A stretch of 64,000 bases of DNA from Wurfbainia villosa (taxonomy: Eukaryota > Streptophyta > Magnoliopsida > Zingiberales > Zingiberaceae): assembly GCA_025175895.1 (NCBI GenBank), contig CM046003.1, forward strand, positions 43,207,335-43,271,334, written 5' to 3'. The notes under the pieces are model-generated. The model worked only from the letters and a program-made list of their open reading frames with translations, was not told the origin of the DNA and searched no databases. Shown one piece after another: positions 21,873 through 33,122 of the stretch. How positions within the stretch are numbered: position 1 is the stretch's first letter; every line of letters starts with the position of its first letter. The translations under genes and the position numbers were made by a program.

Positions 21873-23267
21873 TGTAGGGTCGATCGGTGTTGGCCGACAG
21901 AGGGGGGTGAATTGCCCTCGATCGTCATATGGTGGAATACGATCGTTCTTCTTGTGTCGCTTGTCTACGATTGTCGTTAGCGGAGCGGAATAACAATAAT
22001 AATGAAAATACTAACAACACATACAAGCATACACAAGATATACGTGGTTCGAAACCGAATGGTTCCTACTCCATGGGCGAGCACACCGAGCTCTAGTTAT
22101 GCGCACGACACTAACTAAACCACTCCTTCTCGACAACACGTCGGAGGTGGAGAAACCTCGCACAAGCTATTACAACAAGTAATATGAAATACAAACAAGA
22201 ATACAAATACAATACAAAAAATACTTTTCACCGATTGCTTTTGATCGCTTGTTTGTTGCTTACTTTGGTTGGCTCTTGAAGGTCTGGAATGCAACAGCAA
22301 TTCCCCTCCAATGTCACCCTTAAAGCCTTGGCAAAATCCCCCATCTTGAGCTCCATTTATAACCTGCATCAAGCTGATTTCGTGCGTATCAATCGACTGA
22401 TCGTGACCATCAGTCGACTGGTCCTGTAGTTGTTGTCTCACAACGGCCAGATCCACGTTGGTCAAGTTCCAACGGATCACACATCAGTCGACTGATGGTA
22501 CCCATCGATCGATACCCCATCGATCAGTCTTTGGCGAGCTCGACTAGCTTCGTGCATGCATGTGCAATCACCGATCATTGCTTCCCTTAAGCGATCGATG
22601 GTGTCAATCACGATCGTATCATCCCTTGGTAGTCGATCGATCGCCGAACCATGTTCGATCGAACACTCGAACCCTAGTCGACTTAGAGCAATGATCACAT
22701 TTACCTATACCAGTCGACTGATGTCGGGTAAAACCTCAAACATCAAGCTGTTTGAGTATCCGACACTCAGTCTTAGCCACTTGGCCAAGTCCACCTTATC
22801 CCTCATGGAGTTTCCCACCGAAGCTCTCTTCCCTCAGCCTACGTCGCTCGGATACGTCAAGCGCACAGATTCGCAACGCCATCCTTCACATCTCATGCCC
22901 TCGAAGTATGCTTCCCTTTGGGCTCACTCCATTCGCTCCCCGTCCGATGGTCCCTCGGATGCACCAAGCGCATGGCTTTGCAATGTCATCCTTCACCGAC
23001 TCAAGGACCCTGAGCCTAGTGAACTTACCAAGTCCTCAAGACTTCCCACATGCACCAAACGCATGACTTCACAATGCATTTCTCACCAAGCACCAAGCGC
23101 ACGGCTTCGCAATGCTTTGGACTTTTCCACACCAAGCTCCATGCTTGGATTTTCCATGCCAACTCCATGTTGGACTTTTCTATGACAATTCCATGTTATA
23201 AGTTTTGTCCATCATTAAAATACTGCTCGAGTCAAACTCGAGTCAACCTGGGCCGATTGCACCAACA
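21873..23267 (-). repeat. 3' LTR of gag-only element B
   Basis: On the plus strand it runs TGTAGGGTCGATCGG to GATTGCACCAACA (1,395 bp). Its partner is 26391-27797. TATAAATG lies on the minus strand at 22354-22361. Block 22470-22720 differs sharply from the partner although the rest is nearly identical. Confidence 0.93.
22354..22361 (-). promoter_or_regulatory. TATA box of LTR B (left copy)
   Basis: TATAAATG on the minus strand has the same position in the partner LTR at 26873-26880. It is the likely LTR core promoter. Confidence 0.5.
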
Positions 23268-23268
23268 A

Positions 23269-23281
23269 TCTCCCCCTTTTT
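23269..23281 (-). other. Polypurine tract of element B
   Basis: AAAAAGGGGGAGA on the minus strand lies directly before the 3' LTR start TGTTGGTGCAATCGG. It serves as the plus-strand DNA primer in LTR elements. Confidence 0.85.
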
Positions 23282-24793
23282 GATGATTGACAAAACTACC
23301 ATCTCAAGTCTACCAATTCTCCCATATTGGCAATTCTCACATCCCAATGAGAATTCCAACGAACCCTAACTGGTAACTTGGTAACTTCTCCCCCTTTTTG
23401 ACATTACATCAAAAAGGACCTCCCCAAGGGTATGAATGTCTCATATCCCAATGAGATCTTACAATCTCTCCCTTGGAGGAAACACATGCCTACAATCTTT
23501 CTAGTGATCCCATATCACTTAAGAGTGGCAACCCAATCTTCCTCCCATGAGGAAATATACATCTATCTTCCCATGATGGATACCTCCCCCTAGAGGCTTG
23601 CTCCCCCTTGACCATTGTACCAACAATATCCTTGGAGAGTCCCTAAGCCAATAGGAACATTAACCAAATCAAAATTAAGGCAAAGTTCAACAATGAACTC
23701 TCATTCACCTTAAAATTGATACTCTCCCTAAACACTTCTCCTAATCCATGTCCAATGGATTTCCACCCTTTCTAATGCTCTCCCAAGCATGTTCTAGGGT
23801 TAGAAGTGGTTAGGGGACCAAAACACAGCTGAACATGGGCCTAACCACTAAGTTTTACCCGAAATCAGCTGACTGGACGCCCTGGAAGTCGACTGGTAAC
23901 TGCAATTGCAATTTTCTGAATTTCAGAAATGAATTCCTGAAATTCATAAGTAAATATACATACGTTGATAAATCATGAAATTTTGTACGTATATTACTTA
24001 TCACAATTATTATGGGTGAAAAATTATGGAAAATTATTTTACCCATAAAATAGTGAGATTGATACAAAGTCCAAAAGTTTAGAAAAGCTTCAATAAAGAG
24101 CTCTCTTTATATCATCCCATTCAATGGTGATAGCTATCAAAAGATAGACTTCACCAAAGTTTTTCAAAATGTTTTTGAAACCTTGAATTTCTTTTTCCTA
24201 AACATCTCACTTGTATCTAAATGTGCAAAACACATTCAAGACAAGTATTCTAGTGAGATGTGGGTTTTTGTTCTTTAATGGTCTCATGCATATTCCAAGG
24301 CAACTCTATTTGATTCCCTTATGCATGGGACTTCAAATCATGTCATTATCCTTAATTCCATTTTTTTTTATACATGATGATGATTATGACATATATATGA
24401 TATAACTAAGCATGTGCCAAAATCATGATGTCATGACATGTGAATGAAATGTTAGCATACATGACATATAAAAATAAGTCTAAACATGATCATGACATTT
24501 TTAGAGATAAAAATGAAAATGATGTCATGTCATGGCAAGACAAATAAATTATGGCAAGAAAAATATACTAAGGTATAAAATACCTAAGTGTTAACTCAAA
24601 GTGTGTCATAAACCCAAAATGGCACACTCATACCTCTAAGATCTATTTGTGGCAATTCAATTATTTTTCAACTTCTCAAGGCATATTGGCACATCCTAAT
24701 GTGTCAACTCACAATGGCTAGGTTAACTACCCATCCACTTAGGGTTGACACACCCTAACTCATCTAACGTGAATCGATCACGCTTCTAGGAAC
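23282..24793 (-). other. Non-coding 3' internal region of element B
   Basis: AT-rich sequence with no convincing ORF and no pol-like motif lies between the gag stop and the polypurine tract. Words such as CTTCTCCCCCTTTTTGAC recur near 23270 and 23390, resembling polypurine-tract-like copies. Confidence 0.6.
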
Positions 24794-26332
24794 TCAATAC
24801 CTATTTGAGCTCCTTAGGTTAACAAGGTATTCACTAGGGATAACCTCCCTAGATACCTTCCTAATAACCCTTTTAGGCTTTGAAGCTATAGTCTTTTGGG
24901 TCTTTCCTAGGTCAACTCTAGAGGTAACTTCTCCAATGACCTTCTTAGTGGTCTTCTTGGTTTTTCTGAAGTCCTTAGCCACTAAACACATATCATGGCT
25001 AGACTTAGGGATGACTTCCCTATTAGCCTTGGTTTTTCTAGACCTAGATATTGTTCCATAATTAAATGGAACATTATGATAGGACATAGGTTTGTGACCC
25101 AAACCCTTCTTTCCCTTAGACCGTTCTTGAGCCCTAGGTCTTGACTTTTGGACATTAGACCCCTTAACCGAATTTGTAATTATTTTGAGGGTCTTCTCAA
25201 GTTTTTCTAGCCTTGACCTCAAGGCTTGGTTTTCTAATTCTAATTTTCCCAATTTTGATTTTTCATTAATCTTTTGGGAGGGACTCTTTCTAGGCATGTG
25301 CCTAGACTTTTTGAGATTAATACACAAATTTTCTTCTATTCTCTTAATGCTCTCCCTAGGCAAGATAGGTCTAGTGTTATTGGTCCTAGGTTTGTCCTTA
25401 GATATATGAACATGCTTGGCACCTAGACAAATATATTTCTTCCTACTAGCATGCTTTTCATTTATAATTGTAAGAGAACTAAAATAATTCTTAGCGTGCT
25501 TTTTAATTCTAGGAATTGAAGGTGCATTAACTAAATTTACCTTAGGGTTAGCTTTAGAAGCTTCCCCTACATGAGATACACCTTCTTGCCCTTTCTTCCT
25601 CCCCCTAGGACATTGGCTTCGGTAATGTCCCTTTTGATTGCATTTAAAACACACAATGTGTTCTTTGCTTCTAGTTGTGGGATCTCCGGTATCCTTTGAC
25701 ATTGGGTTGACTTTTGGTGTCGATGCCTTTTCCTTGGCCAATTTTGGGCATTTACTCTTGTAATGCCCTTTCTCCCTACACTTAAAGCATATTATGTGAT
25801 CTTTATTTAAAATCATTATGCTTGAGTTACCTAGAGAAGTGGAGGACTCTTGGTCACTTCTTCCGGAGGTAGATGCCTCGTTTTGATCTTGCTCCTGAGT
25901 GGAAGATTGCCTCTCCTCCCCCTCAATGTTAGAGGTGGCGGTCTCCACCAAATCATCAACATCATCAAATGTGGATGGCGATTCTTCCTCGACATTCTCC
26001 TCTACTTGTGCCGGTTGGGAATTTTCTTGGAATTTCATTATCTTCTCTCATAATTCCTTTGCATCCCTAAAATTACCCAACCTAGACCAAATGTTGTTAG
26101 GAATCAAATCACTAAGTAATTCGATTACCTTGAGATTTGTCTCGAAGTCCTTGATTTGGTCTTGGGTCCACCTTGACTTCTCAATTTGCTTGTTGTCTTT
26201 ATCCCTAGGCATCTCAAAATTGTTTTCTACAATAATCATAAAATCAAAGTTGGTTTCGAGATATACCTCCATCCTTTTCTTCCACCAAGAAAAGTCTCTA
26301 TCGAATTTCGGTGGATGGATGACGCTGGCCAT
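24794..26332 (-). pseudogene. Gag protein of element B, two CCHC knuckles, one in-frame stop
   Basis: The start ATG at 26332 gives MASVIHPPKFDRDFSWWKKR, the N-terminal gag fold of copia-type elements (DUF4219/UBN2-like). The frame is continuous for 513 codons except for a TGA at 26048-26050. After an acidic Ser-rich linker come two knuckles, CFKCREKGHYKSKC and CFKCNQKGHYRSQC. The tail is basic and holds a predicted coiled coil (KLGKLELENQALRSRLEKLE). Gag packages the RNA and builds the particle. Nothing of pol follows, which defines this as non-autonomous. Confidence 0.88.
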
Positions 26333-26376
26333 TTTATAGTGCTTGTGTTGGCGGTTAGTCCTCGACAAGCTCCTTG

Positions 26377-26388
26377 GCTCCGATACCA
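26377..26388 (-). other. Primer-binding site of element B
   Basis: TGGTATCGGAGC on the minus strand is an initiator tRNA-Met site with one mismatch (A to G). It lies two bases from the 5' LTR. Confidence 0.85.
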
Positions 26389-26390
26389 CT

Positions 26391-27797
26391 TGTAGGGTTG
26401 ATCGGTGTTGGCCGGCTAGAGGGGGGTGAATAGTCCTCGATCGTCGTATGGTGGAATACGATCGTTCTTCTTGTGTCGCTTGTCTACGATTGTCATTAGC
26501 GTAGCGGAATAACAATAATAATAAAAATACTAACGACACATACAAGCATATACAAGATATACGTGGTTCGAAACCGAATGGTTTCTACTCCACGGATGAT
26601 CTCACTGAGCTCTAGTTATGTGCACGACACTAACTAAACCACTCCTTCTCGACAACACGTCGGAGGTGGAGAAACCTCACACAAGCTATTACAACAAGTA
26701 ATATGAAATACAAACAAGAATACAAATACAATACAAAGAACACTTTTCACCGATTGCTTTTGATCGCTTGTTTGTTGCTTGCTTTGGTTGACTCTTGAAG
26801 GTCTGGAATGCAACAACAATTCCCCTCCAATGTCACCCTTAAAGTCTTGGCGAAATCCCCCATCTTGAGCTCCATTTATAACCTGCATCAAGCTGATTTC
26901 GTGCGCATCAGTCGACTGATCGTGACCATCAATCGACTAGTCCTGTAGCTGTTGTCTCACAACTGCCAGATCCACGTTGGTCAAGTTCCAACGGATCACA
27001 CATCAGTCGACTGATGGTACCCATCAGTCGACTGATACCCCATCAGTCGAGTGCTGGCGAGCTCGACTAGCTTCTGTGCTCGTGCAGCGGTCACGATTAA
27101 TCGATGCTTCCTTAAGCGGTCGATGATAATATCAATAGTCATTTATCGTCCCTTGGCGATCGACTAATCAATCGAACCCTATTTAGTCGAACACCAATCG
27201 AACCCTAGTCGACTTAAAGCAGTCGACTGGCACCTATGTCAGTCGACTGATGTCGGGTAAAACCTCAAACATCAAGCTATTTGAGTATCCAACACTCAGT
27301 TTTAGCCACTTGGTCAAGTCCACCTTATCCCTCATGGAGTTCCCCACCGAAGCTCTCTTCCCTCGGCCTACATCCCTTGGATGCGTCAAACGCACGACTT
27401 CGCAACGCCATCCTTCATGTCTCATGCCCTCGAAGTATGCTTCCCTTTGGGCTCACTCCATTCACTCCCCGTCTGGCGGTCCCTCGGATGCACCAAGCGC
27501 ACGACTTCGCAATTTCATCCTTCACCGACTCAAGGACCCCCGAGCCTAGTGAACTTACCAAGTCCTCAAGACTTCGTACATGCACCAAGCGCACAGCTTC
27601 GCAATGCATTTCTCACCAAGCACCAAGCGCACGACTTCGCAATGCTTTGGACTTTTCCACACCAAGCTCCATGCTTGGATTTTCCATACCAACTCCATGT
27701 TGGACTTTCTTATGACAATCCCATGTCATAAGTTTTGTCTATCATCAAAATACTGCTCGAGTCAAACTCGAGTCAACCTGGGCCGATTGCACCAATA
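26391..27797 (-). repeat. 5' LTR of gag-only element B
   Basis: It starts TGTAGGGTTGATCGG and ends GATTGCACCAATA, where the terminal CA motif has decayed by one base (CCAACA to CCAATA). It is 1,407 bp against 1,395 for its partner. It carries CAGTCGACTG palindromes near 26910, 27006, 27024, 27220 and 27243. Confidence 0.93.
26873..26880 (-). promoter_or_regulatory. TATA box of LTR B (right copy)
   Basis: TATAAATG on the minus strand matches the left LTR. As this is the 5' LTR it would have driven transcription of element B. Confidence 0.5.
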
Positions 27798-27802
27798 GAA
27801 GG

Positions 27803-28534
27803 AATGTTCCTGGCAGTGGCGGTAAAACGATGAAGATAACCCCTCAAAGATTCTAAGGGTTCCTTCCCTATATGCAGAAGGATAGAGGCGTCATACTTAT
27901 AAGTCTTGCAACTAGCAAATTCTTGACGGAAAACCCCCCTCAGATCGACAAAGCAAGTAATAGAACCGGGAGGTAGAGCTCCAAACCACCTCTGAGCAGA
28001 GCCTATCAGCGTGATGTGAAAAGCTCTGTATTTGAGGGCATCCGTATAACAATGAAGAGAAGCAGCTCCCTCGAATTGCAATAGATGATCCTCTGGGTCT
28101 GATGTGCCATCATACATCCCCACTTGAGGATTTTGAAAATGTGGGGGTGGTAGCTCTGACATAATATCTACAGTGAATGGACTGGGCTCATGAACTTTAG
28201 GTGCCTTGGTGGACTGGCTTTCTCCCTAATCTTCCAGCCTATTTTGAGTCACCGAGATGGTATTTTGATACACCCTCCCCACTGACACATCACCTAGTAA
28301 TACTTCGATGTATGGCATCGTCACTGGGCGGGCTTAGGGAGGCCTTTCAAGTGGCTGCTCTCTAGGAGATGGTTCATCAGAATAGGGATGAAGATATCTC
28401 GCCCTTATCCTCTCTTTAGCCAGAGCTTCAGTTGCGACTGTATCTACCATTGCCTTCAGCTGTGATGGGAATAGTGTAATAGGACTCTCTTTCGCAGAAG
28501 AGGTTGCTGGATGCTGAATTTCTTCTGGCTGCAT
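27803..28534 (-). pseudogene. Tat gag, N-terminal part before the insertion
   Basis: The likely start is ATG at 28534 (MQPEEIQHPATSS). The frame runs to the insertion with stops at 28334-28336 and 28226-28228. The conserved Retrotrans_gag segment reads PQVGMYDGTSDPEDHLLQFE, then SAQRWFGALPPGSI, FVDLRGVFRQEF and SLRGYLHRFTATARNI. This encodes the capsid-like part of Gag. The rest of gag lies left of 21873. Confidence 0.88.
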
Positions 28535-28560
28535 CTCGATGTCTTGCTCAATAATGTGTT

Positions 28561-28577
28561 CCCAGAGATGACGCCAA
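28561..28577 (-). other. Primer-binding site of the Tat element
   Basis: TTGGCGTCATCTCTGGG on the minus strand lies next to the LTR end and just before gag. It resembles the TTGGCGCCGTCTGTGGG sites common in Tat elements, with a few changes. It is unlike the tRNA-Met sites of the other elements here. Confidence 0.7.
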
Positions 28578-28578
28578 C

Positions 28579-30470
28579 TGATGTGGATATACAAATTTTT
28601 TCACCTCTTAGAACAGAAAGCGATAACGTCAAGGAGGCTTAGGGTTCTCTCCGGTCGTAGCAGTAATAAGGATGAATAGACGATGCAGAACAAAGCACAG
28701 AGAGCAATGATACAAGATTTAACGTGGTTCGAATTTTCAATTCCTACTCGACGAGGTGAGCTCTAGAGCGAGCCACGGTGCCAAAGCACTTCCACTATGA
28801 AACTTCTTTTTTTTTGAAGTATTTCCAGAGGTGGAGGAAAACCCCTTACAATTCTAGCAATGTACAAAATAGAGAGATAGAATTAACTTCAAAGGTTCCC
28901 CTCTCTTCTGTCGTCTCCTCCTCCTCTTCTCCGGCAACGTGGACCCCTCTTCCATGGATAGGATGGCCTCCAGTTGAAATTGAATCAGGATTGGAATCCT
29001 CCCCTCTTCTCCCTCTTCCTTCGCCTTTTATCCTCCTCTTCCACCGCCAGCTGTGATGTAACCAACCATTCAGATCATCGTCCACGTGGAGGGCCTCCTT
29101 TTCCTGGAGAATAATTCTATTAAGAGGATAAGGAGTGGAGGCTCCTGCGAATATTGTATGGGGTCCTAGTTTGTTATATCATATAACAAACTCTCATAAA
29201 CTGGAGCCTCGAGAAATATTCTGTCTCTATTCTTCACCCTCTCTTCCTTCGTTGGGTCAGACACCGACTCGGTTTCCCTCTCGGCGGGATGCTCCTAGTT
29301 CACTTAAACCAGGGCGTACGCTTCTTATTGGTATTTAGGCCCACTCTGGTTATAAGACACATTCCCTTGTGCTTCTCGTAACTCTCCGAGTCAATCCCCG
29401 ACTCATTTCCTGAGTCACCCCCTAGACTTGTGCCCTGGGTTACTCACCGGGTCCCCTTTTGATCTTAGGACTTATCCGCCCTGTTCTACATCGCCACCCT
29501 GTCAGCTCGGTCGACTCCCCTGGGTTGAGTCTGATCGATTCCGACAGTGCTTCACGCATGACATTCTTAATCTCAACTCATAAATTAGGTTGTCGTAGTA
29601 TCATATCTGAACTCTTCAGCAGCTACAGTTATTTTGTGTCTTATTCCTTTCACTCTTCCTATACTCACTTGGTTCAGGACATAGTCTATGTGTTCGCCCC
29701 CATTAGACTGACTACGTCACATCTAGCTCAAGTGTTGTTTCTTGTAATGTGGATTCAAGTTACTCCGTATATATTTCCAAGAATACCATTCTTCTTAACA
29801 TGTGTACTTTGGCTAAAGACTTTTGAGTAATAATCTTGACAAGAGGCCTAGAGTATATTTCTCCTTAGAACAAGCGTGGTGAATCTTCTGTTGATTATTC
29901 AAATATCTTCGATCACTTTGGCTTATATTCAATCAACCTGGAGTTACACCTTCTATGGGAATGGCTGAAAAGAAGTCAATGTGTAAGGTGTCATAATCAA
30001 GATGACTTGAATACTTAAGTCTAAGGAATCTCACACTCAATCTCATAGTAGGTCACTCCAATGAACTAGTTACCCTAACTAGCATCCACATATTCACTCT
30101 CAGTATCCCTATATTTCCATTTAGCGAGTACCGAATGTTTGGATAAACCAAGGAGTATAACATGTATTAGTCTCACAGAATTGATGATGTCCAATCTCAT
30201 CAATTCATCGACTAAGGATTGTTTCAATACTTAGATAATTACACATGATGAGATACTCACTAATTATTATCCAATCATGATTTCTCTCATGCTATGTGTT
30301 GTATTGTGGACTTCAGTAAATGAGTTTAAGACCAATCAAATACATATAGAATGTACATTCAAAATAGTAAATTTTATTGATCAATTATCAAACATCTAAG
30401 GTGATTGCCTTAGGACACCTCTTAAATACATCACAAATGAGACTCTTTGACAGACAATTAATATCTTGCA
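28579..30470 (-). repeat. Probable 5' LTR of the Tat element
   Basis: The inner end TGATGTGGATATAC abuts the primer site. The outer end is tentatively ATCTTGCA at 30470. A minus-strand GGATAAAAGGCG TATA-like box lies near 29030. The U3 half (29630-30450) resembles the U3 of the copia LTR at 10513-12844, and the R-U5 half shares ACGTGGTTCGAA and a GGAGGTGGAG region with LTR B. A copia LTR fused to this site is therefore an alternative. The purine tract at 12845-12855 would suit a matching 3' LTR on the left, but identity there is only partial. Confidence 0.5.
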
Positions 30471-32370
30471 CTCTTACTTATCATAAATAATATATTGGAT
30501 CTATAAGCGGTGAGATAATATAGGCTACCTATGTCACTCTTAAAAAAATTAAGGTTTACTTGTTTTCCTTTCGAATCATGGTCCATCTTAATGTTAGCAG
30601 CATGGAAGTCGACAACTCCTTGCCTTTTTTCATACCAAATTTCTTAATAAGGTCATTGGTATATTTGGTGTGATAGACATGGATGTCTTCCTTAGTTTGT
30701 TTAATTTGAAGTATAAGAGGAAATTTAATCCTTTTAATAAGCTTATCTCAAACTCACTCTCTATAAAAGTGATAAATTCATTGAAAAAACTTTTATTTAT
30801 TGACCTAGAGATAATGTCATCGACATGCACTTGGACAATAAATAATATCATTTCTACTAGACTTTATGAATAAGGTGGAATCTACTTGTCCTCTCTTAAA
30901 GTTTTTGATAATAGGAAGGTTGATAGCCTCTTACACCAACCCTGGTTGTTTATTTCAAATTATATAAAGTTTTCTTAAGTTTATACACATGGTTTGGTAA
31001 ATATAAGTTTTTCAAAACTAGATGGTTAATCTACATAGATCTCTTCCTCAACGAAACCATCTGAAAATGTTGATTTCATATCCATTTGAAATGATTTGAA
31101 GGCCTTGTTAGTGACATTGCTAAAAGTATTCGAATGGATTTGAGATGAGCTATGAGAGTGTAATTCTCATTACAATCCAATCCTTTAATTTGCTTGAAAC
31201 CTAATCTAGCCTTTTTCTAACCATAGTTTCTTTATCATATAACTTATTCCTAAAGACTTATCTAGCATCGATAGTGTTATTTTCTTGGGGTCTTGGAACT
31301 ACGTTCCAAACTTAACTCTTATCAAATTGATCCAACTCATCTTGTAGCTAACACCTATTCCGAGTCAAGCAAGGTATCATTTATGGTCTTGGACTCAATT
31401 TAGGATGTCAAAATAATTCCCTAAGTTCCTATGGTAAGATCTAATCTTCACTCCTAAGGAAATATCTTTCACAACTTGCTCAATGTAGTGACTAGAATTG
31501 ATCCTAGGTGTCCTAGTGGTTGAGATGTGTTTCCAACACTCAATAGAAATCTATGTCTTGGGATCAATTGATGTGGGCCAAGTGATTCTTCAGCTAGGGT
31601 CTTGTGCAAAAATAGGATCCAGTTCTTAGGAAATATCTCTCACAATTTATTCCATAGGATGACTAGAACTAATCCTATATATATAATCTAAAAGGTTGAG
31701 ATGTGTTCCCTAACACACTCAAGAATTGTCCCTTCTTCCTCTCATCATCCTATTCATCCTTAGTTTCCCGTTGAACATTGCTTTCCAAATCTACTTTCTC
31801 AAGTTCAAATATGATTGTAAGAAATTCCAAATCTAATTTCTTAAGTTCAAATATGATTTTAAGAGATTCCTTCCTGTCCCTTACAAATAGAAGATGAATA
31901 AGTCTCCTTCTTAATAGCTATAAGCTCCTTTTAGAATGATTTGGCTTTGTCATTGGACTTAATCAATGAACTACTTAAACATGTAATCGTTTTATATAAT
32001 TTATTTAATTTGAGAGTGGTCACCACATCATTACGATGATGATCCCTCCTTGCAATTTGAACCTCCATCTTCTTCCTCACTTGAGCTCTCCACCCCATCA
32101 TGAATGATTATGAAAGTCATATGTTAGGTCACCTTTCACAACTCCTCTTTCAATGACTCCAATAATAATGGATCATTTCAAGTAACCCTTAGCGTCTTCT
32201 TCTTGTTATTTGTGGATCTTGGGACATTCTAACATGTAGCAATCCTTCCTATTACATTCTAAATTTGTAACACTAATTTAGATATACCATTGGATTTTGG
32301 TGAATTCTTTAATTTTATCCTAAAACATTCTCTTTATGACTCTCTTATTAAAACTTTTGCTCTTCTTCAC
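30471..32370 (-). pseudogene. Degenerate Ty1/copia relic (gag knuckle and RT pieces)
   Basis: At 30851-30630 FIVQVHVDDIISRSINKSFF carries the copia RT active site (VDD), followed by EFEISLLKGLNFLLYFKLNK, the next RT block. Upstream pieces near 31300 and 31230 resemble the copia RT entry region. Near 32240-32200 CYMLECPK looks like the end of a gag knuckle. Protease and most of integrase are missing. Stops are frequent, so it is the oldest-looking element here. It lies just downstream of AAE14. Confidence 0.7.
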
Positions 32371-33122
32371 CGTTTTACTCAAATGCTTTCAAGTTATTGA
32401 TGCATCGATTTTTATCTTAAATAAAAAGCATTTTAAGTTTTAAGACTTAGTAAATGGTCAAGGCCGTGGAACTCATACAACAAAGGAGAGAGGAAAAGAA
32501 CTCAATAAAAGAAAATAACATGATTCGAGGAGTTAGAATGAGATTTCCTTTATAGGAATTAAAAGAGAAATTGAACTCTCATGTAGGAGTGTTGCATGCC
32601 TTCATTTAATTCTAAAAATCAAAGAAAATATTTAAATTATTGAAAAATGAAAAACAAAATCCACCCAAGGGACACTATTCCCTACATGAGAGAAGTTGTG
32701 CTTTTCTCTTCATTCAATTTGGTTTTCAAATTGAGAAACCCCCAAATCACCACCAATTTACTAGAGGTTGATTTCAATCTTTTCCCCTTGACTACATTGT
32801 ATGATTGTAATTGATTTGAACTAAAGAATAATATTCTTAATGTAATTGAATTGAACTAAAGAATGATATTCTGAATTTCGCTTGAGTAAAATAAATCATT
32901 CATGTCTCTACCCGATCTAATTTGTTGTTAAAACAAAATTTCAGTAATTTTCCCACCATTTGAGCCCATCCAAACATAGCAATCATCATTTTTATTCTTA
33001 TAGTATGCACTTGCTTTACTATTATTATTATTGAAAAATTGTTTAGCATACATTTGTAAATGAATGGCCTCATAAATCAACATCCCACATAGCACATAGA
33101 ATGGTGTACAACTATTTTTTAC
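32371..33122. other. Intergenic, 3' flank of AAE14
   Basis: It is AT-rich, with no ORF and no element ends seen. It should hold the 3' UTR and polyadenylation signals of the gene. Confidence 0.5.

Larger units (their letters stand above)
21873..27797 (-). mobile_element. Gag-only (TR-GAG-like) copia-type retrotransposon B, nested in Tat gag
   Basis: LTRs are at 21873-23267 (3') and 26391-27797 (5'). The duplication GAAGG is perfect (21868-21872 and 27798-27802). The primer site is at 26377-26388 and the polypurine tract at 23269-23281. The internal region of about 3.1 kb encodes only gag, with no protease, integrase, RT or RNase H. It must therefore have moved using enzymes from another element. 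The 5.9-kb structure is complete, with one stop in gag. Confidence 0.93.
12845..30470 (-). mobile_element. Ty3/gypsy Tat-lineage retrotransposon, with nested insertion
   Basis: Minus-strand order is LTR (30470-28579), PBS (28577-28561), gag (split by 21873-27797), protease, RT, RNase H, archaeal-type RNase H, integrase, antisense ORF and a 150-bp tandem array, with a purine tract at 12855-12845. A dual RNase H and a long 3' region with an extra antisense ORF are features of the Tat (Ogre/Retand) lineage. The 3' LTR is not securely identified. Multiple stops and frameshifts make it non-coding as it stands. Outer limits are provisional. Confidence 0.75.

Noticed and set aside
22556..27798. Plus-strand ORFs of 77-209 codons with Ser/Pro/His-rich products
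   Set aside because: They lie in the two LTRs of element B, occur twice for that reason, and show no conserved domain.
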